A DNA stretch of 64,000 nt from the NCBI GenBank assembly GCA_947628665.1, contig CANRAU010000001.1, positions 186,001 to 250,000 of the forward strand, written 5' to 3'. This document shows, in pieces, positions 35,529-44,144 of the stretch (positions are counted from its first letter, which is position 1; each line of letters starts with the position of its first letter). The position numbers and the translations under genes were made by a program. This stretch comes from an uncultured Clostridia bacterium. Its GTDB lineage: Bacteria > Bacillota > Clostridia > Oscillospirales > Acutalibacteraceae. Below the pieces are notes generated by a model that saw only the letters and a program-made list of their open reading frames with translations, was not told the origin of the DNA and made no database searches.

Positions 35529-36581
35529 ATGCAAAAACGGATCGGTTTCATTTTCGCACTCGTGACGGCGTTGACCCTCTTTTTGTGCGGTTGTGTCGGC
35601 GCGCGCACGAAAACCCTTTCCAAAACCGCCGTGGCTATGGGTTCGGCGGTCACGGTGAAGCTCGCGGGCGAAGACGAAACGCAAATACAGGAAGCCGTCG
35701 ATGCGGTCATTGAAAGCGTGCAGACGCTTGATGGCACGGTCATTTCCAAGAACGCACCGAGCGCGGAGCTATATCGACTCAACGCGCGGGAAAATCCGGA
35801 GATGAAAACGCCTGTCAGCGACGAACTGTATGACGCTTTGCAAAGGACCAAGGCGATCTACGCGCATTCCGAGGGGAAAGCCGCGCTGGCAAGCGGTGCG
35901 CTGACGACGCTTTGGGGGATCGATACCGAGGCGTTTCGCGTCCCTTCCCAAGAGGAGATCGAAGCGGCCAAAGCGCTTTGCGGCGACAAAACGGTCGAGC
36001 TTTCCGAAAAGGGCTTCGTTTCTTTCCGAAAGGGGCAAATTTTGAACCTCGGCTCGGTGGGCAAGGGTCTTGCCTGTGACAAGGGCGTGCAGACGCTTAA
36101 AAACGCATATTTTGGAAAAGGCGTTACGGGCGCGGTAATCAGTGTGGGCGGCAGTGTGGCGACGCTCGGTTCACCCGAAACGGGCGAACGGTGGACGGTC
36201 GGCATACGCGACCCTTACGGTACGGCCAATGCGTATTTTGCCACGCTTCGCGTGGGCGAGACGTTTCTGTCCACCTCGGGAACGTACGAAAAGCAGTTTA
36301 CCGAAAACGGCAAAACCTATCATCATCTGCTGGACTTGACCACGGGATACCCCGCTGAAAGCACGCTTTGTTCGGTGACGGTGTGCGCCGCCGGAGGATT
36401 GGAGAGCGATGCGCTTTCGACGCTTTGCTTTCTCGTCGGCGAGGAACGCGCGCGTGAAGTCTTGGAGCTTTACAATGCGGAAGCGGTGTTTGTGTATACG
36501 GACAAAACCGTCCATGTGACCGCTGGACTTCGGGACGCCTTGACCGTTACCGATACGGCCTATCGCTTGGAGGCAGTATGA
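35529..36581 (+). CDS. apbE: FAD:protein FMN transferase lipoprotein
   Basis: Attaches FMN covalently to Thr residues of proteins, in particular RnfD and RnfG encoded downstream. 350 residues beginning with a lipoprotein signal (FALVTALTLFLCGC) so it acts outside the membrane. ApbE motifs: MGSAVTVKL, LNLGSVGKGLACDKG, ISVGGSVATLG, and HHLLDLTTGYPAES. It starts the Rnf operon and overlaps the next gene by four bases. Confidence 0.95.
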   Translation: MQKRIGFIFALVTALTLFLCGCVGARTKTLSKTAVAMGSAVTVKLAGEDETQIQEAVDAVIESVQTLDGTVISKNAPSAELYRLNARENPEMKTPVSDELYDALQRTKAIYAHSEGKAALASGALTTLWGIDTEAFRVPSQEEIEAAKALCGDKTVELSEKGFVSFRKGQILNLGSVGKGLACDKGVQTLKNAYFGKGVTGAVISVGGSVATLGSPETGERWTVGIRDPYGTANAYFATLRVGETFLSTSGTYEKQFTENGKTYHHLLDLTTGYPAESTLCSVTVCAAGGLESDALSTLCFLVGEERAREVLELYNAEAVFVYTDKTVHVTAGLRDALTVTDTAYRLEAV

Positions 36582-36955
36582 AACGAAAATGCTTCTCTAA
36601 GACCGATTTTTTTCTCATTGCGGCAGTGCTTTTGATCGCTTTGGCGTTTTGGCTGCCGTCTCTTTTCGGAAACGGCGATGTAACGGCGGAGGTCACGGTC
36701 GACGGTGAAACGGTTTTAAAATTGGATTTGCAAACAATCGACGCCCCTCGGGAGTTTCCGCTGGACAACGGCGTGGTGCTGCTTGCCGAAAAGCAGAGCA
36801 TCCGCGTTTTGTCCGCAGACTGCCCCGACAAGTTGTGCGTACAGGCGGGGGCGCTTTCCCGCGCCGGTGAAGTCGCTGTGTGCGTGCCGAATCAAACCGT
36901 GGTGGCTCTGCATACGGCGAACGGGCAAAGCGAGCCGGACGCGATCACGTATTAG
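36578..36955 (+). CDS. NusG domain II-containing membrane protein
   Basis: 125 residues: one N-terminal helix (about 9-30) and an extracytoplasmic NusG-II domain, with the CPDKLCVQAG motif. Such genes regularly accompany Rnf or thiamine/Gx transporter genes in Clostridia; the role is not known. The start overlaps apbE by ATGA. Confidence 0.87.
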   Translation: MKRKCFSKTDFFLIAAVLLIALAFWLPSLFGNGDVTAEVTVDGETVLKLDLQTIDAPREFPLDNGVVLLAEKQSIRVLSADCPDKLCVQAGALSRAGEVAVCVPNQTVVALHTANGQSEPDAITY

Positions 36956-36958
36956 CCT

Positions 36959-37492
36959 ATGAAAAAGAAAACCTATTTTACAGCTCTGTTCGGGATGCTG
37001 GCCGCCGTCGCGGTTACGCTTTCCTTTCTCGAAAGCCTGTTGCCGACAGCTGCATTCCTGCCGCCCGGGGCGAAGCCGGGGCTTTCCAATTTGGTCAATA
37101 TGTTTGCTTCATCGCTGTGGGGGCTTTTCCCCGCGCTCGGCATCGCCGCGATAAAAGCCTGCTTCGCGGGCATTACGCGCGGCATGACGGCTTTTTGGAT
37201 GAGCCTTTGCGGCGGCGTTCTCAGTACGTTTGCCATGACGCTGCTGCTTCGGCACACACGGCGCTTCGGTTTCGTCGGCATCGGCGTTATCGGCGCGATC
37301 TGCCACAATTTCGGGCAGCTGTGTGTGGCGGCTGTGACCGTCGGGAACCGTTCGGTACTGGGTTACGCGCCCGTGCTGCTTTTGTGCGCATTGGCGGCAG
37401 GGACGCTGACAGGATTGATTTTTCGCGCGGTGCTGCCCGCTTTACAGCGCGCGGCGGACGCATTCTTGCATACAAAAGACAGAAAGGGGTAA
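36959..37492 (+). CDS. Gx transporter-family membrane protein
   Basis: 177 residues with about five helices, of the Gx-transporter family once annotated as heptaprenyl diphosphate synthase component I. Features: PPGAKPGLSNLVNM and SLCGGVLSTF, and IGAICHNFGQL. It is typically encoded with NusG-II and ApbE/Rnf genes; the cargo is not proven. Confidence 0.87.
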   Translation: MKKKTYFTALFGMLAAVAVTLSFLESLLPTAAFLPPGAKPGLSNLVNMFASSLWGLFPALGIAAIKACFAGITRGMTAFWMSLCGGVLSTFAMTLLLRHTRRFGFVGIGVIGAICHNFGQLCVAAVTVGNRSVLGYAPVLLLCALAAGTLTGLIFRAVLPALQRAADAFLHTKDRKG

Positions 37493-37497
37493 AGCCT

Positions 37498-38835
37498 ATG
37501 CACTCTGAAATCATCAAGCCGAAGAAAAAAGTGCGGGGCGGTGTTGCGGTTTCGCATGAAAAGCATACGAAAGATATGCCCGTCAAGCGGATCGCCGCAC
37601 CCGAAACGGTGGTACTGCCCATGCGCCAGCACATTGGCGCACCCTGTGTTCCGACGGTCAAGGTCGGCGACGAGGTCAAAATCGGGCAGGTGATCGGCGA
37701 CAGCGAGCAGTATGTCAGCGCGCCCGTTCACGCGTCGGTATCGGGCAAGGTGACAGCCGTGAAAGAAGTGAAGCTCGCTTCGGGGCTGGTTTCGCAGGCG
37801 GTCATACTCGAAAACGACGGCTTGCAGACGGAATATGACTTTGAACCGCCGACAATCGATACAAGAGCGGATTTTATCAAGGCTGTGCGGGCATCGGGGC
37901 TTGTGGGCTTGGGCGGCGCGGGCTTCCCGACGCACGTCAAGCTCAATGTACCCGCAGACAAGCACGTCGATACGCTGATTATCAACGCCGCGGAATGCGA
38001 ACCGTATATCACCGTGGATTATCGCGAATGTATCGACAATTCGTGGGACGTATTCAACGGCGTGCATTTGCTGATGGATATGCTCGACGTTGAGCATGTT
38101 GTGATCGCCGTGGAGGACAACAAGCCCGACGCCATTAAAATTTTGGAGCGCATCGCCGAGAAAGAAGATACCGAGGACAAAATCAAGGTCATGCCGCTGA
38201 AATCCAAGTATCCGCAGGGCGCGGAGAAAATGATGGTGCTGTCTGCGACAGGCAGGCGCGTGCCGCCGGGGGGCTTGCCCGCCGACGTGGGCTGTGTGGT
38301 GATGAACGTCGCCTCCGCCGCCTTTATTTCACGCTACTGTAAAACGGGTAAGCCCCTGACCAGCCGTTCCTTAACGGTTGACGGTTCCGCCGTGGTGCGC
38401 CCGCAGAATGTGCGCGTACCCATCGGTACGGAGATCGACTACATTTTGAAGGCCTGCGGCGGATTTAAGGAAGAGCCTGAAAAAATCGTCTGCGGCGGGC
38501 CGATGATGGGTATGGCGATCGTCGATACGCATCATCCCATTCTGAAAAGCAACAACGCGCTGCTGGCCTTTGGAAAAGACGATATGAGCGTGAAAAAGGA
38601 AACGGATTGCATCCGCTGCGGCCGCTGTGCAAAGGCGTGTCCGCTGTCGCTGACGCCGACGCTTATCCACCGGTTCGCCGTGGCGCGCGACGCGAAAAAG
38701 CTGGAACACGCGGGGACGATGGTTTGCATGGAATGCGGCTCTTGCGCGTATTCCTGCCCCGCAGGGAAACCGTTGGTGCAGTATATGCGCCATGCGAAAG
38801 CCGTATTGCGAGAGGAGGCGCAGAAAAATGGGTGA
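37498..38835 (+). CDS. rnfC: Rnf complex subunit C
   Basis: Peripheral NADH-, FMN- and Fe-S-binding subunit of the ion-pumping ferredoxin:NAD oxidoreductase, 445 residues. GVAVSHEKHTKD at the N-terminus, the Rossmann-like region GLVGLGGAGFPTHVKLN, NAAECEPYI, and two [4Fe-4S] motifs CIRCGRCAKACP and CMECGSCAYSCP at the C-terminus. ATG 37498 is used although the frame is open far upstream. It overlaps rnfD by eight bases. Confidence 0.96.
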   Translation: MHSEIIKPKKKVRGGVAVSHEKHTKDMPVKRIAAPETVVLPMRQHIGAPCVPTVKVGDEVKIGQVIGDSEQYVSAPVHASVSGKVTAVKEVKLASGLVSQAVILENDGLQTEYDFEPPTIDTRADFIKAVRASGLVGLGGAGFPTHVKLNVPADKHVDTLIINAAECEPYITVDYRECIDNSWDVFNGVHLLMDMLDVEHVVIAVEDNKPDAIKILERIAEKEDTEDKIKVMPLKSKYPQGAEKMMVLSATGRRVPPGGLPADVGCVVMNVASAAFISRYCKTGKPLTSRSLTVDGSAVVRPQNVRVPIGTEIDYILKACGGFKEEPEKIVCGGPMMGMAIVDTHHPILKSNNALLAFGKDDMSVKKETDCIRCGRCAKACPLSLTPTLIHRFAVARDAKKLEHAGTMVCMECGSCAYSCPAGKPLVQYMRHAKAVLREEAQKNG

Positions 38836-39856
38836 ACCCGAAATGCAGAAAATGCTGACTGTCAGCGCGTCGCCCCACAAACGGACGGTACATACGACGC
38901 AGGGCATTATGCTGGATGTGATCCTCGCCTTACTGCCCGCTTTGGTGCTGTCCGTCATCCTGTTTGGACCGCGCGCCTTGGTGGTGACGCTCGTCAGCGT
39001 CGGGGCTTGCGTGCTGTTTGAATTCCTTTCGCGCAAGGCCATGAAACGCGATATGACCATAGGCGATCTAAGCGCCGTGGTCACGGGTATGCTGCTGGCG
39101 TTCAATCTGCCCTCGACCATACCGCTGTGGATGGTCGTGATTGGCGACGCGGCGGCGATCATCGTCGTCAAACAGTTCTTTGGCGGTATCGGGCAGAACT
39201 TCGTCAATCCCGCGCTTGTGGGACGCATCGTGCTGATGATGTCCTTCCCCGTGCAGATGTCGGATTACGACGCGCCGTTTGCGTGGCGCATGGGCGAAGT
39301 CGACGCCCTGACCTCCGCCACGCCTTTGGCGAAGTTTGCGGAGATTTACGGGGCGGATTCCGTGAAAGTCGCGATCAACGCGAGCGATCTGCCGACCCTT
39401 TCCAATATGTTTTTCGGCGTGCGCGGCGGATGTCTCGGAGAGACCTGTGCGGCGGCGCTGCTGATCGGTTTTTTGTATCTGCTGGTACGCCGCGTGATCT
39501 CGCCCGCCATTCCGCTGACCTATATCGGCACGGTGGCGCTGATCATGCTGTTTGCGGGCAAGGGCAACCTGACCTTCGTGGCGTATCAGGTGCTGTCGGG
39601 GGGACTGCTCCTCGGCGCGATTTTCATGGCGACCGACTACACCACTTCGCCGATCAGTTTGAAAGGAAAAATCATTTTCGCCGTCGGTTGCGGCGTTGTG
39701 ACCGCGCTCATCCGCATTTTCGGGTCGCTGCCCGAGGGCGTTTCGTTCTCCATTCTCTTAATGAACATTTTGGTGCCGCATATTGAGCATTTGACCACGC
39801 CGAAGCCTTTCGGAACGGTGAAAGTCAAAAAGACGAAAAAGGAGGCGGCACAATGA
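38828..39856 (+). CDS. rnfD: Rnf complex subunit D
   Basis: Integral membrane flavoprotein subunit, 342 residues, about nine helices. FMN is carried covalently on the Thr in LTSATPLAKF (about residue 158-167), the modification made by ApbE. Contains NLPSTIPLWMVVIGD and GQNFVNPALVGR as family signatures. Confidence 0.96.
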   Translation: MGEPEMQKMLTVSASPHKRTVHTTQGIMLDVILALLPALVLSVILFGPRALVVTLVSVGACVLFEFLSRKAMKRDMTIGDLSAVVTGMLLAFNLPSTIPLWMVVIGDAAAIIVVKQFFGGIGQNFVNPALVGRIVLMMSFPVQMSDYDAPFAWRMGEVDALTSATPLAKFAEIYGADSVKVAINASDLPTLSNMFFGVRGGCLGETCAAALLIGFLYLLVRRVISPAIPLTYIGTVALIMLFAGKGNLTFVAYQVLSGGLLLGAIFMATDYTTSPISLKGKIIFAVGCGVVTALIRIFGSLPEGVSFSILLMNILVPHIEHLTTPKPFGTVKVKKTKKEAAQ

Positions 39857-40431
39857 AGCATATAAAAGCGCGGGATATTCTGATCCCCACCGTATCTTTA
39901 TTTGTGATCTGTGTGGTCGTGACAGCCTTGCTGGGACTTACGAATGCGGTGACCGCGCCGCAGATCGAGCGCCTCGCCGCCGAAACCGAAGCGGCCGCCA
40001 AGCAGGAGGTTTTGGGCGACGCGGAACGCTTTTCCGAAGCAAGGGAAATCGAAAAGGACGGCACGACCTATACCTATTACGAGGGACAAAGTGCGGATGG
40101 CAGCTTCGTGGGCTATGTGTTTTCGACGTCCGCCAAAGGGTACGGCGGCGATATTGACGTCATGGTCGGTGTCAAAGCCGACGGAACTGTGGCGGGGGTC
40201 AACATCCTTTCCATTTCGGAGACCGCTGGCCTTGGCATGAACGCCAAAAACGAATCGTTTTTACAGCAATTCATCGGAAAATCGGGGGAGATCGGCGTGC
40301 AGAAAAACGGCTCGTCCGACACCGAGATCCAAGCCCTGACGGGCGCGACGATCACATCCAGAGCGATGGCGAGCGCGGTCAATCAGGCGCTGGCACTGTA
40401 TGCACAGTTGGGAGGTGCGCAAAATGGCTGA
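39853..40431 (+). CDS. rnfG: Rnf complex subunit G
   Basis: 192 residues: one N-terminal helix and a periplasm-side FMN-binding domain with flavinylation motif TGATITS (Thr in SGAT-type site, near residue 163-169). ISETAGLGMNAKNESF is the family signature. Modified by ApbE. Overlaps rnfD (ATGA) and rnfE. Confidence 0.95.
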   Translation: MKHIKARDILIPTVSLFVICVVVTALLGLTNAVTAPQIERLAAETEAAAKQEVLGDAERFSEAREIEKDGTTYTYYEGQSADGSFVGYVFSTSAKGYGGDIDVMVGVKADGTVAGVNILSISETAGLGMNAKNESFLQQFIGKSGEIGVQKNGSSDTEIQALTGATITSRAMASAVNQALALYAQLGGAQNG

Positions 40432-41125
40432 GAAAAAAACGCCGATGCAGGAGTTTACCAAGGGCATTTTGCGTGAAAACCCCGTGCTGCGTTTGGTGCT
40501 CGGCACATGCCCGACGCTTGCGACGACCACCTCTCTGGAGAGCGCCATCGGCATGGGTCTTTCCGCCGCAATCGTTTTGGTCTGTTCCAATATCGTAATT
40601 TCCGCGCTGCGCAAGGTGATCCCGCAAAAGGTACGCATCCCCTGTTACATCGTGGTCATCGCGGGCTTTGTCACCGTTGTGCAAATGCTGGTCAAAGCCT
40701 TCCTGCCCGCACTGGACGAACAGCTGGGCGTGTATTTGCCGTTGATCGTCGTCAACTGCATCATTTTGGGGCGCGCGGAGGCTTTCGCGGGCAAAAACCG
40801 CGTGCTTGTCTCGGCGCTCGACGGTCTGGGCATGGGCGTCGGCTTCACGGCGGCGCTGATCGTCATGGGCGGCGTGCGCGAACTGCTCGGATCGGGTACT
40901 TTGCTCGGCTTTTCGGTTTTGCCCGACAGCATTGCGCCTATGACCATTTTTGTGCTTGCGCCCGGCGGCTTTTTCGTGTTCGGTATGCTGATGGCCTGCG
41001 CCAATCGCCTTGCCGAACGCAAGGGAAAGCCGAAAGCCACGCTCGGCTGCATGGGCTGTCCGCTTGCCGAGACCTGTTCTTCGGCCGAAAAAGCGGCGTG
41101 TGCCAATTTGAAGGAGGGGAAATAA
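40424..41125 (+). CDS. rnfE: Rnf complex subunit E
   Basis: 233-residue membrane subunit with six helices, homologous to RnfA and NqrD. FTKGILRENPVLRLVLGTCPTLA opens the family; IVVNCIILGRAEAF lies in the second half. A short Cys-bearing tail (CMGCPLAETCSSAEKAACAN, four Cys) is present, as in some clostridial RnfE. Confidence 0.95.
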   Translation: MAEKKTPMQEFTKGILRENPVLRLVLGTCPTLATTTSLESAIGMGLSAAIVLVCSNIVISALRKVIPQKVRIPCYIVVIAGFVTVVQMLVKAFLPALDEQLGVYLPLIVVNCIILGRAEAFAGKNRVLVSALDGLGMGVGFTAALIVMGGVRELLGSGTLLGFSVLPDSIAPMTIFVLAPGGFFVFGMLMACANRLAERKGKPKATLGCMGCPLAETCSSAEKAACANLKEGK

Positions 41126-41713
41126 ATGAAAATCTTCCTTTCCATTCTGCTCACGGCGATCCTCACAAACAACTACATTCTTTCCAAATTCCTCGGCATC
41201 TGTCCGTTTTTGGGCGTTTCCAAAAAGCTCAATACGGCAGTCGGCATGAGTGCGGCGGTCATTTTCGTCATGGTGCTTGCCACGGCCGTGACCTATCCGC
41301 TCAACACGCTGCTGGAAAATTATGGTCTCGGCTACCTGCAGACCATCGTGTTCATTTTGGTGATCGCGGGACTTGTACAGCTCGTGGAGATCGTGCTGCG
41401 CAAATACATACCTGCGCTTTATAAGGCGCTTGGCATTTATTTGCCGCTGATTACGACCAACTGCGCGGTACTCGGTGTGACGATCTTAAATATCGACAAC
41501 GGCTACACCTTCGCGCAGTCTATGGTGAACTCTTTCGGCGCGGGCGTGGGCTTCCTGGTTGCTATGGTTATGTTTGCGGGCGTGCGCGAACGCTTGGAAT
41601 CCTGTGAAATTCCGAAGTTTTTGGAGGGCTTGCCCATCACGCTCATTGCGGCAAGTCTCGTTTCTCTTTCGTTCCTAGGCTTTTCGGGTCTGGTCGAAGG
41701 CATATTCGCGTAA
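41126..41713 (+). CDS. rnfA: Rnf complex subunit A
   Basis: 195-residue six-helix membrane subunit: LTNNYILSKFLGICPFLGVSKKL and TTNCAVLGVTI, with the Cys residues that share an Fe-S cluster with RnfE. Directly after rnfE with no gap. Confidence 0.96.
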   Translation: MKIFLSILLTAILTNNYILSKFLGICPFLGVSKKLNTAVGMSAAVIFVMVLATAVTYPLNTLLENYGLGYLQTIVFILVIAGLVQLVEIVLRKYIPALYKALGIYLPLITTNCAVLGVTILNIDNGYTFAQSMVNSFGAGVGFLVAMVMFAGVRERLESCEIPKFLEGLPITLIAASLVSLSFLGFSGLVEGIFA

Positions 41714-41726
41714 AGGAGGGGATGGC

Positions 41727-42545
41727 ATGAATTCCATTGTATTGGCTGTGGTTTTGGTCGCCGGGATCGGCCTTGTGGTCGGTATCGGACTTTCGGTGGC
41801 GTCCGTAGTTATGGCTGTGCCGAAGGATGAAACTGCGGAAGCCATCCGCGAGGTGCTTCCCGGTGCAAACTGCGGCGCGTGCGGCTTTTCGGGCTGCGAC
41901 GGCTATGCGGTCGCGCTCTCCAAGGGCGAAACGAAGGAAACCGCCCTATGCGCTCCCGGCGGGAACGATACGGCCAAGGCGGTCGCGGGCATTCTCGGCG
42001 TCAGCGCGGGCAACATCAAGCCCATGGCGGCAGTCGTACACTGCAACGGCGTGTCGCAGAATTCCAAGCAGGAGCTTCATTACAGCGGTGTGCAGAGCTG
42101 CGTGATGGCGACGCAGCTGTTCGGCGGGCAGAAAGCCTGCGTGTACGGCTGTCTGGGCTACGGGGACTGCGTGCGAGCCTGTCCTTATGGCGCGATCCGC
42201 ATTTGCGACAACGTGGCGCGCGTGGATGCGCTTGCCTGCCGCGCGTGTAAAAAATGCGTTGCCGCTTGCCCGAAAGGGCTGATCTCTCTTGTGCCGCTGC
42301 ATGAAACCAAGGCGGCGGTGCTGTGTAAGAACCATAATAAGGGCGCGTTTACCCGCAAGGAATGCAGCGCAGGCTGTATCGGCTGTATGAAGTGTACCAA
42401 GGTCTGCGAAAGCGGCGCGGTCAAGGTTGAAAACAACACCGCAAAGGTCGATTATGACGTGTGTATCGGCTGCGGAAAATGCGCGGAGGCCTGCCCCGTG
42501 GGCGCGATCCATATCCTTACGCTCGGCGGTGCGGCAGAAGCATAA
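41727..42545 (+). CDS. rnfB: Rnf complex subunit B
   Basis: Ferredoxin-accepting subunit, 272 residues. N-terminal helix, then an Fe-S domain (CGACGFSGCDGYAVAL, ALCAPGG), then ferredoxin-type clusters CVYGCLGYGDCVRACPYGAI, CRACKKCVAACPKG, CIGCMKCTKVC, CIGCGKCAEACPVGAI. Last gene of rnfCDGEAB, the usual clostridial order, ended by the terminator at 42584-42617. Confidence 0.96.
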   Translation: MNSIVLAVVLVAGIGLVVGIGLSVASVVMAVPKDETAEAIREVLPGANCGACGFSGCDGYAVALSKGETKETALCAPGGNDTAKAVAGILGVSAGNIKPMAAVVHCNGVSQNSKQELHYSGVQSCVMATQLFGGQKACVYGCLGYGDCVRACPYGAIRICDNVARVDALACRACKKCVAACPKGLISLVPLHETKAAVLCKNHNKGAFTRKECSAGCIGCMKCTKVCESGAVKVENNTAKVDYDVCIGCGKCAEACPVGAIHILTLGGAAEA

Positions 42546-42546
42546 A

Positions 42547-42580
42547 ACAAGATACGATATGCGACAAGATACGATATGCG
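42547..42580. repeat. Perfect 17-bp tandem duplication
   Basis: ACAAGATACGATATGCG twice in a row (42547-42563 and 42564-42580), right after the rnfB stop. Confidence 0.85.
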
Positions 42581-42583
42581 GAA

Positions 42584-42617
42584 AACCGCGGCGGGGAAGC
42601 CCGTCGCGGTTCTTTTA
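42584..42617 (+). terminator. Terminator of the rnf operon
   Basis: AACCGCGGCGGG (42584-42595) with 42600-42611 (one G-U pair), loop GAAG, then CTTTTA. It can also serve the convergent Cys-rich peptide gene. Confidence 0.85.
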
Positions 42618-42631
42618 TACGTTATGGTGCT

Positions 42632-42778
42632 TTAGTTGCATCCGCATCCGCAGCCACAGCCGTTATTGTTGTTGTCGCATCCACAGCCACAGCCGTTGTT
42701 GTTATCCGCCGCAAGCAGGATGATGATGATAATGAGGATCAAAAGACCGTTGTTGCCGAAACCACTGCAAAGATTCAT
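42632..42778 (-). CDS. Small Cys/Gly/Asn-rich membrane peptide
   Basis: A 48-residue peptide, too short for usual gene finding. Residues 1-11 are MNLCSGFGNNG, then a hydrophobic stretch LLILIIIIILLAA (12-24), then DNNN followed by two blocks of alternating Gly/Cys (GCGCGC and GCGCGCGC) separated by DNNNN, ending CN. In all eight Cys after the helix. The ATG at 42778 has a textbook AAAGGAGG seven bases upstream, and the reading frame is bounded by a terminator. It recalls the YjcZ-like sporulation peptides and Cys-rich metal-binding peptides; its function is unknown. Confidence 0.75.
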   Translation of the reverse strand: MNLCSGFGNNGLLILIIIIILLAADNNNGCGCGCDNNNNGCGCGCGCN

Positions 42779-43026
42779 GAAATGTCCTCCTTTCCCGGGG
42801 TAGTTAAAGCCGTCGGGCGAGGCTGACCTCGTTTTTTCCCGCGCTTCATTACCATACTATGCTGTCTGCAAAAATCGGTTCATAAAAGCCATTTTCTTTT
42901 TAAGTCCGAAGCTATAGAACTGTGGGAAATCAGAAAATCATATAAAATCAAGAGAAAACAGGAGAAATTCAGAGAAAAATTCTACTTGGGCGTACAAATC
43001 GAAATGCCGAAATCAATTTTGACCTT

Positions 43027-43092
43027 TTTTGACTTTTGACTTTGGAAGATTTTTGGGTATAATAAAAACCGTAAAAGTCAAAGATAGTCAAA
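43027..43092 (+). promoter_or_regulatory. ctsR promoter with CtsR operators
   Basis: TTGACT (43036-43041), 16-base spacer, TATAAT (43058-43063). The CtsR operator AGTCAAA-GAT-AGTCAAA lies at 43076-43092, with another GTCAAA directly after it, and an inverted set TTTGACTTTTGACTTT spans the -35 at about 43028-43044. Binding by CtsR would block both the -35 and the start region, the classic autoregulation. The region 42779-43026 upstream shows nothing else clear. Confidence 0.9.
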
Positions 43093-43139
43093 GTCAAAAA
43101 TCCCATACCGAAAGGCGCAGGGCAAGGGGTGAAAACAGG

Positions 43140-43589
43140 ATGAATTTAAGCAAAGAGATCGCCGATTTGATCGTGCAGATGCTTGCGGAAAACGGTACTG
43201 TCGAAATCCGACGCAACGATTTGGCGGAGCGGCTCGGCTGCGTACCCAGTCAGATCAATTACGTTTTGTCGTCGCGTTTCACGCCCGAACACGGGTATAT
43301 CGTGGAAAGCCGGCGCGGGGGCGGCGGGTACATCAAAATCACCCGCGTGACATACAATTATGAAGCGCTGAAAATGCATTTGATCAATTCCATAGGCGAC
43401 GCGGTCGATGAAAAGACCTGCCGCGCACATTTGCAAAATCTGTGCGCAAACGGTCTGCTTTCCCAAAAGGAGGCGTCCATTATGGCGGCGGCGCTCTGCG
43501 AGAACGCCTACCGCGACATTCCGCAGGCACAGCGCAACATGGTGCGCGCTGCGGTATTCAAGCAAATGCTTTTGGTATCCATGGCATAG
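43140..43589 (+). CDS. ctsR: Heat-shock repressor CtsR
   Basis: Transcriptional repressor of class III heat-shock genes (clp genes), 149 residues, usual length. Winged-helix residues LAERLGCVPSQINYVLSSRFTPEHGYIVESRRGGGGYIKI include the diagnostic glycine-rich wing RRGGGG. ATG 43140 matches the family start; the frame is open upstream to 43029 but overlaps the promoter. Confidence 0.97.
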   Translation: MNLSKEIADLIVQMLAENGTVEIRRNDLAERLGCVPSQINYVLSSRFTPEHGYIVESRRGGGGYIKITRVTYNYEALKMHLINSIGDAVDEKTCRAHLQNLCANGLLSQKEASIMAAALCENAYRDIPQAQRNMVRAAVFKQMLLVSMA

Positions 43590-43634
43590 ATTTATGAGAA
43601 ACAGGGTCAACCTGCAAGTAAGGAGTGTATCGAT

Positions 43635-44144
43635 ATGTTATGTCAAAATTGCGGAAAACATGAAGCGACTACCCACATCAAGCGGATCGTCAACGGCGAA
43701 TCCAACGAAGTGCATTTGTGCGCGGACTGTGCGAAAAGTTTGGGGTATTCGGGAAGTTTTTCCGATTTCGGATTCAGCTTTTCCGATATGCTAAGCTCCT
43801 TTTTCGAGCCTGCGGCGATTGGGTCTTTCAGCAACAGCGTCCTGCGCTGTGAAAAATGCGGCAGTTCCTTTAACGACATCGTCAAAAGCGGAAAGGTCGG
43901 CTGTCGGGACTGCTACGAGACCTTTTACGATAAGCTGATGCCGTCCATCGAGCGCATCCACGGCCGCACGCGGCACGAGGGGAAGATCGCCAACGGCTCG
44001 CCCGAGCAAAAGGCGAACGCGAAAATCGAGGAATTGAAAGAGCAGCTGCAGGCGGCTGTCAATTTGCAGGATTATGAGACGGCGGCAAAGCTGCGCGACG
44101 AAATCAAAGCGTTGGAACAGGAAGGGGGCAAGAACAATGGCTAA
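43635..44144 (+). CDS. mcsA: McsA-like UvrB/UvrC-motif zinc protein
   Basis: Activator of the arginine kinase McsB, 169 residues. Four CxxC pairs (CQNC, CADC, CEKC, CRDC) bind zinc; a UVR motif (IEELKEQLQAAVNLQDYETAAKLRDEI) ends the protein. AAGGAG precedes ATG 43635. Overlaps mcsB by eight bases. Confidence 0.94.
   Translation: MLCQNCGKHEATTHIKRIVNGESNEVHLCADCAKSLGYSGSFSDFGFSFSDMLSSFFEPAAIGSFSNSVLRCEKCGSSFNDIVKSGKVGCRDCYETFYDKLMPSIERIHGRTRHEGKIANGSPEQKANAKIEELKEQLQAAVNLQDYETAAKLRDEIKALEQEGGKNNG

Noticed and set aside
42547..42580. CRISPR array
   Set aside because: Only two 17-base tandem copies with no spacer; no cas genes in the window.
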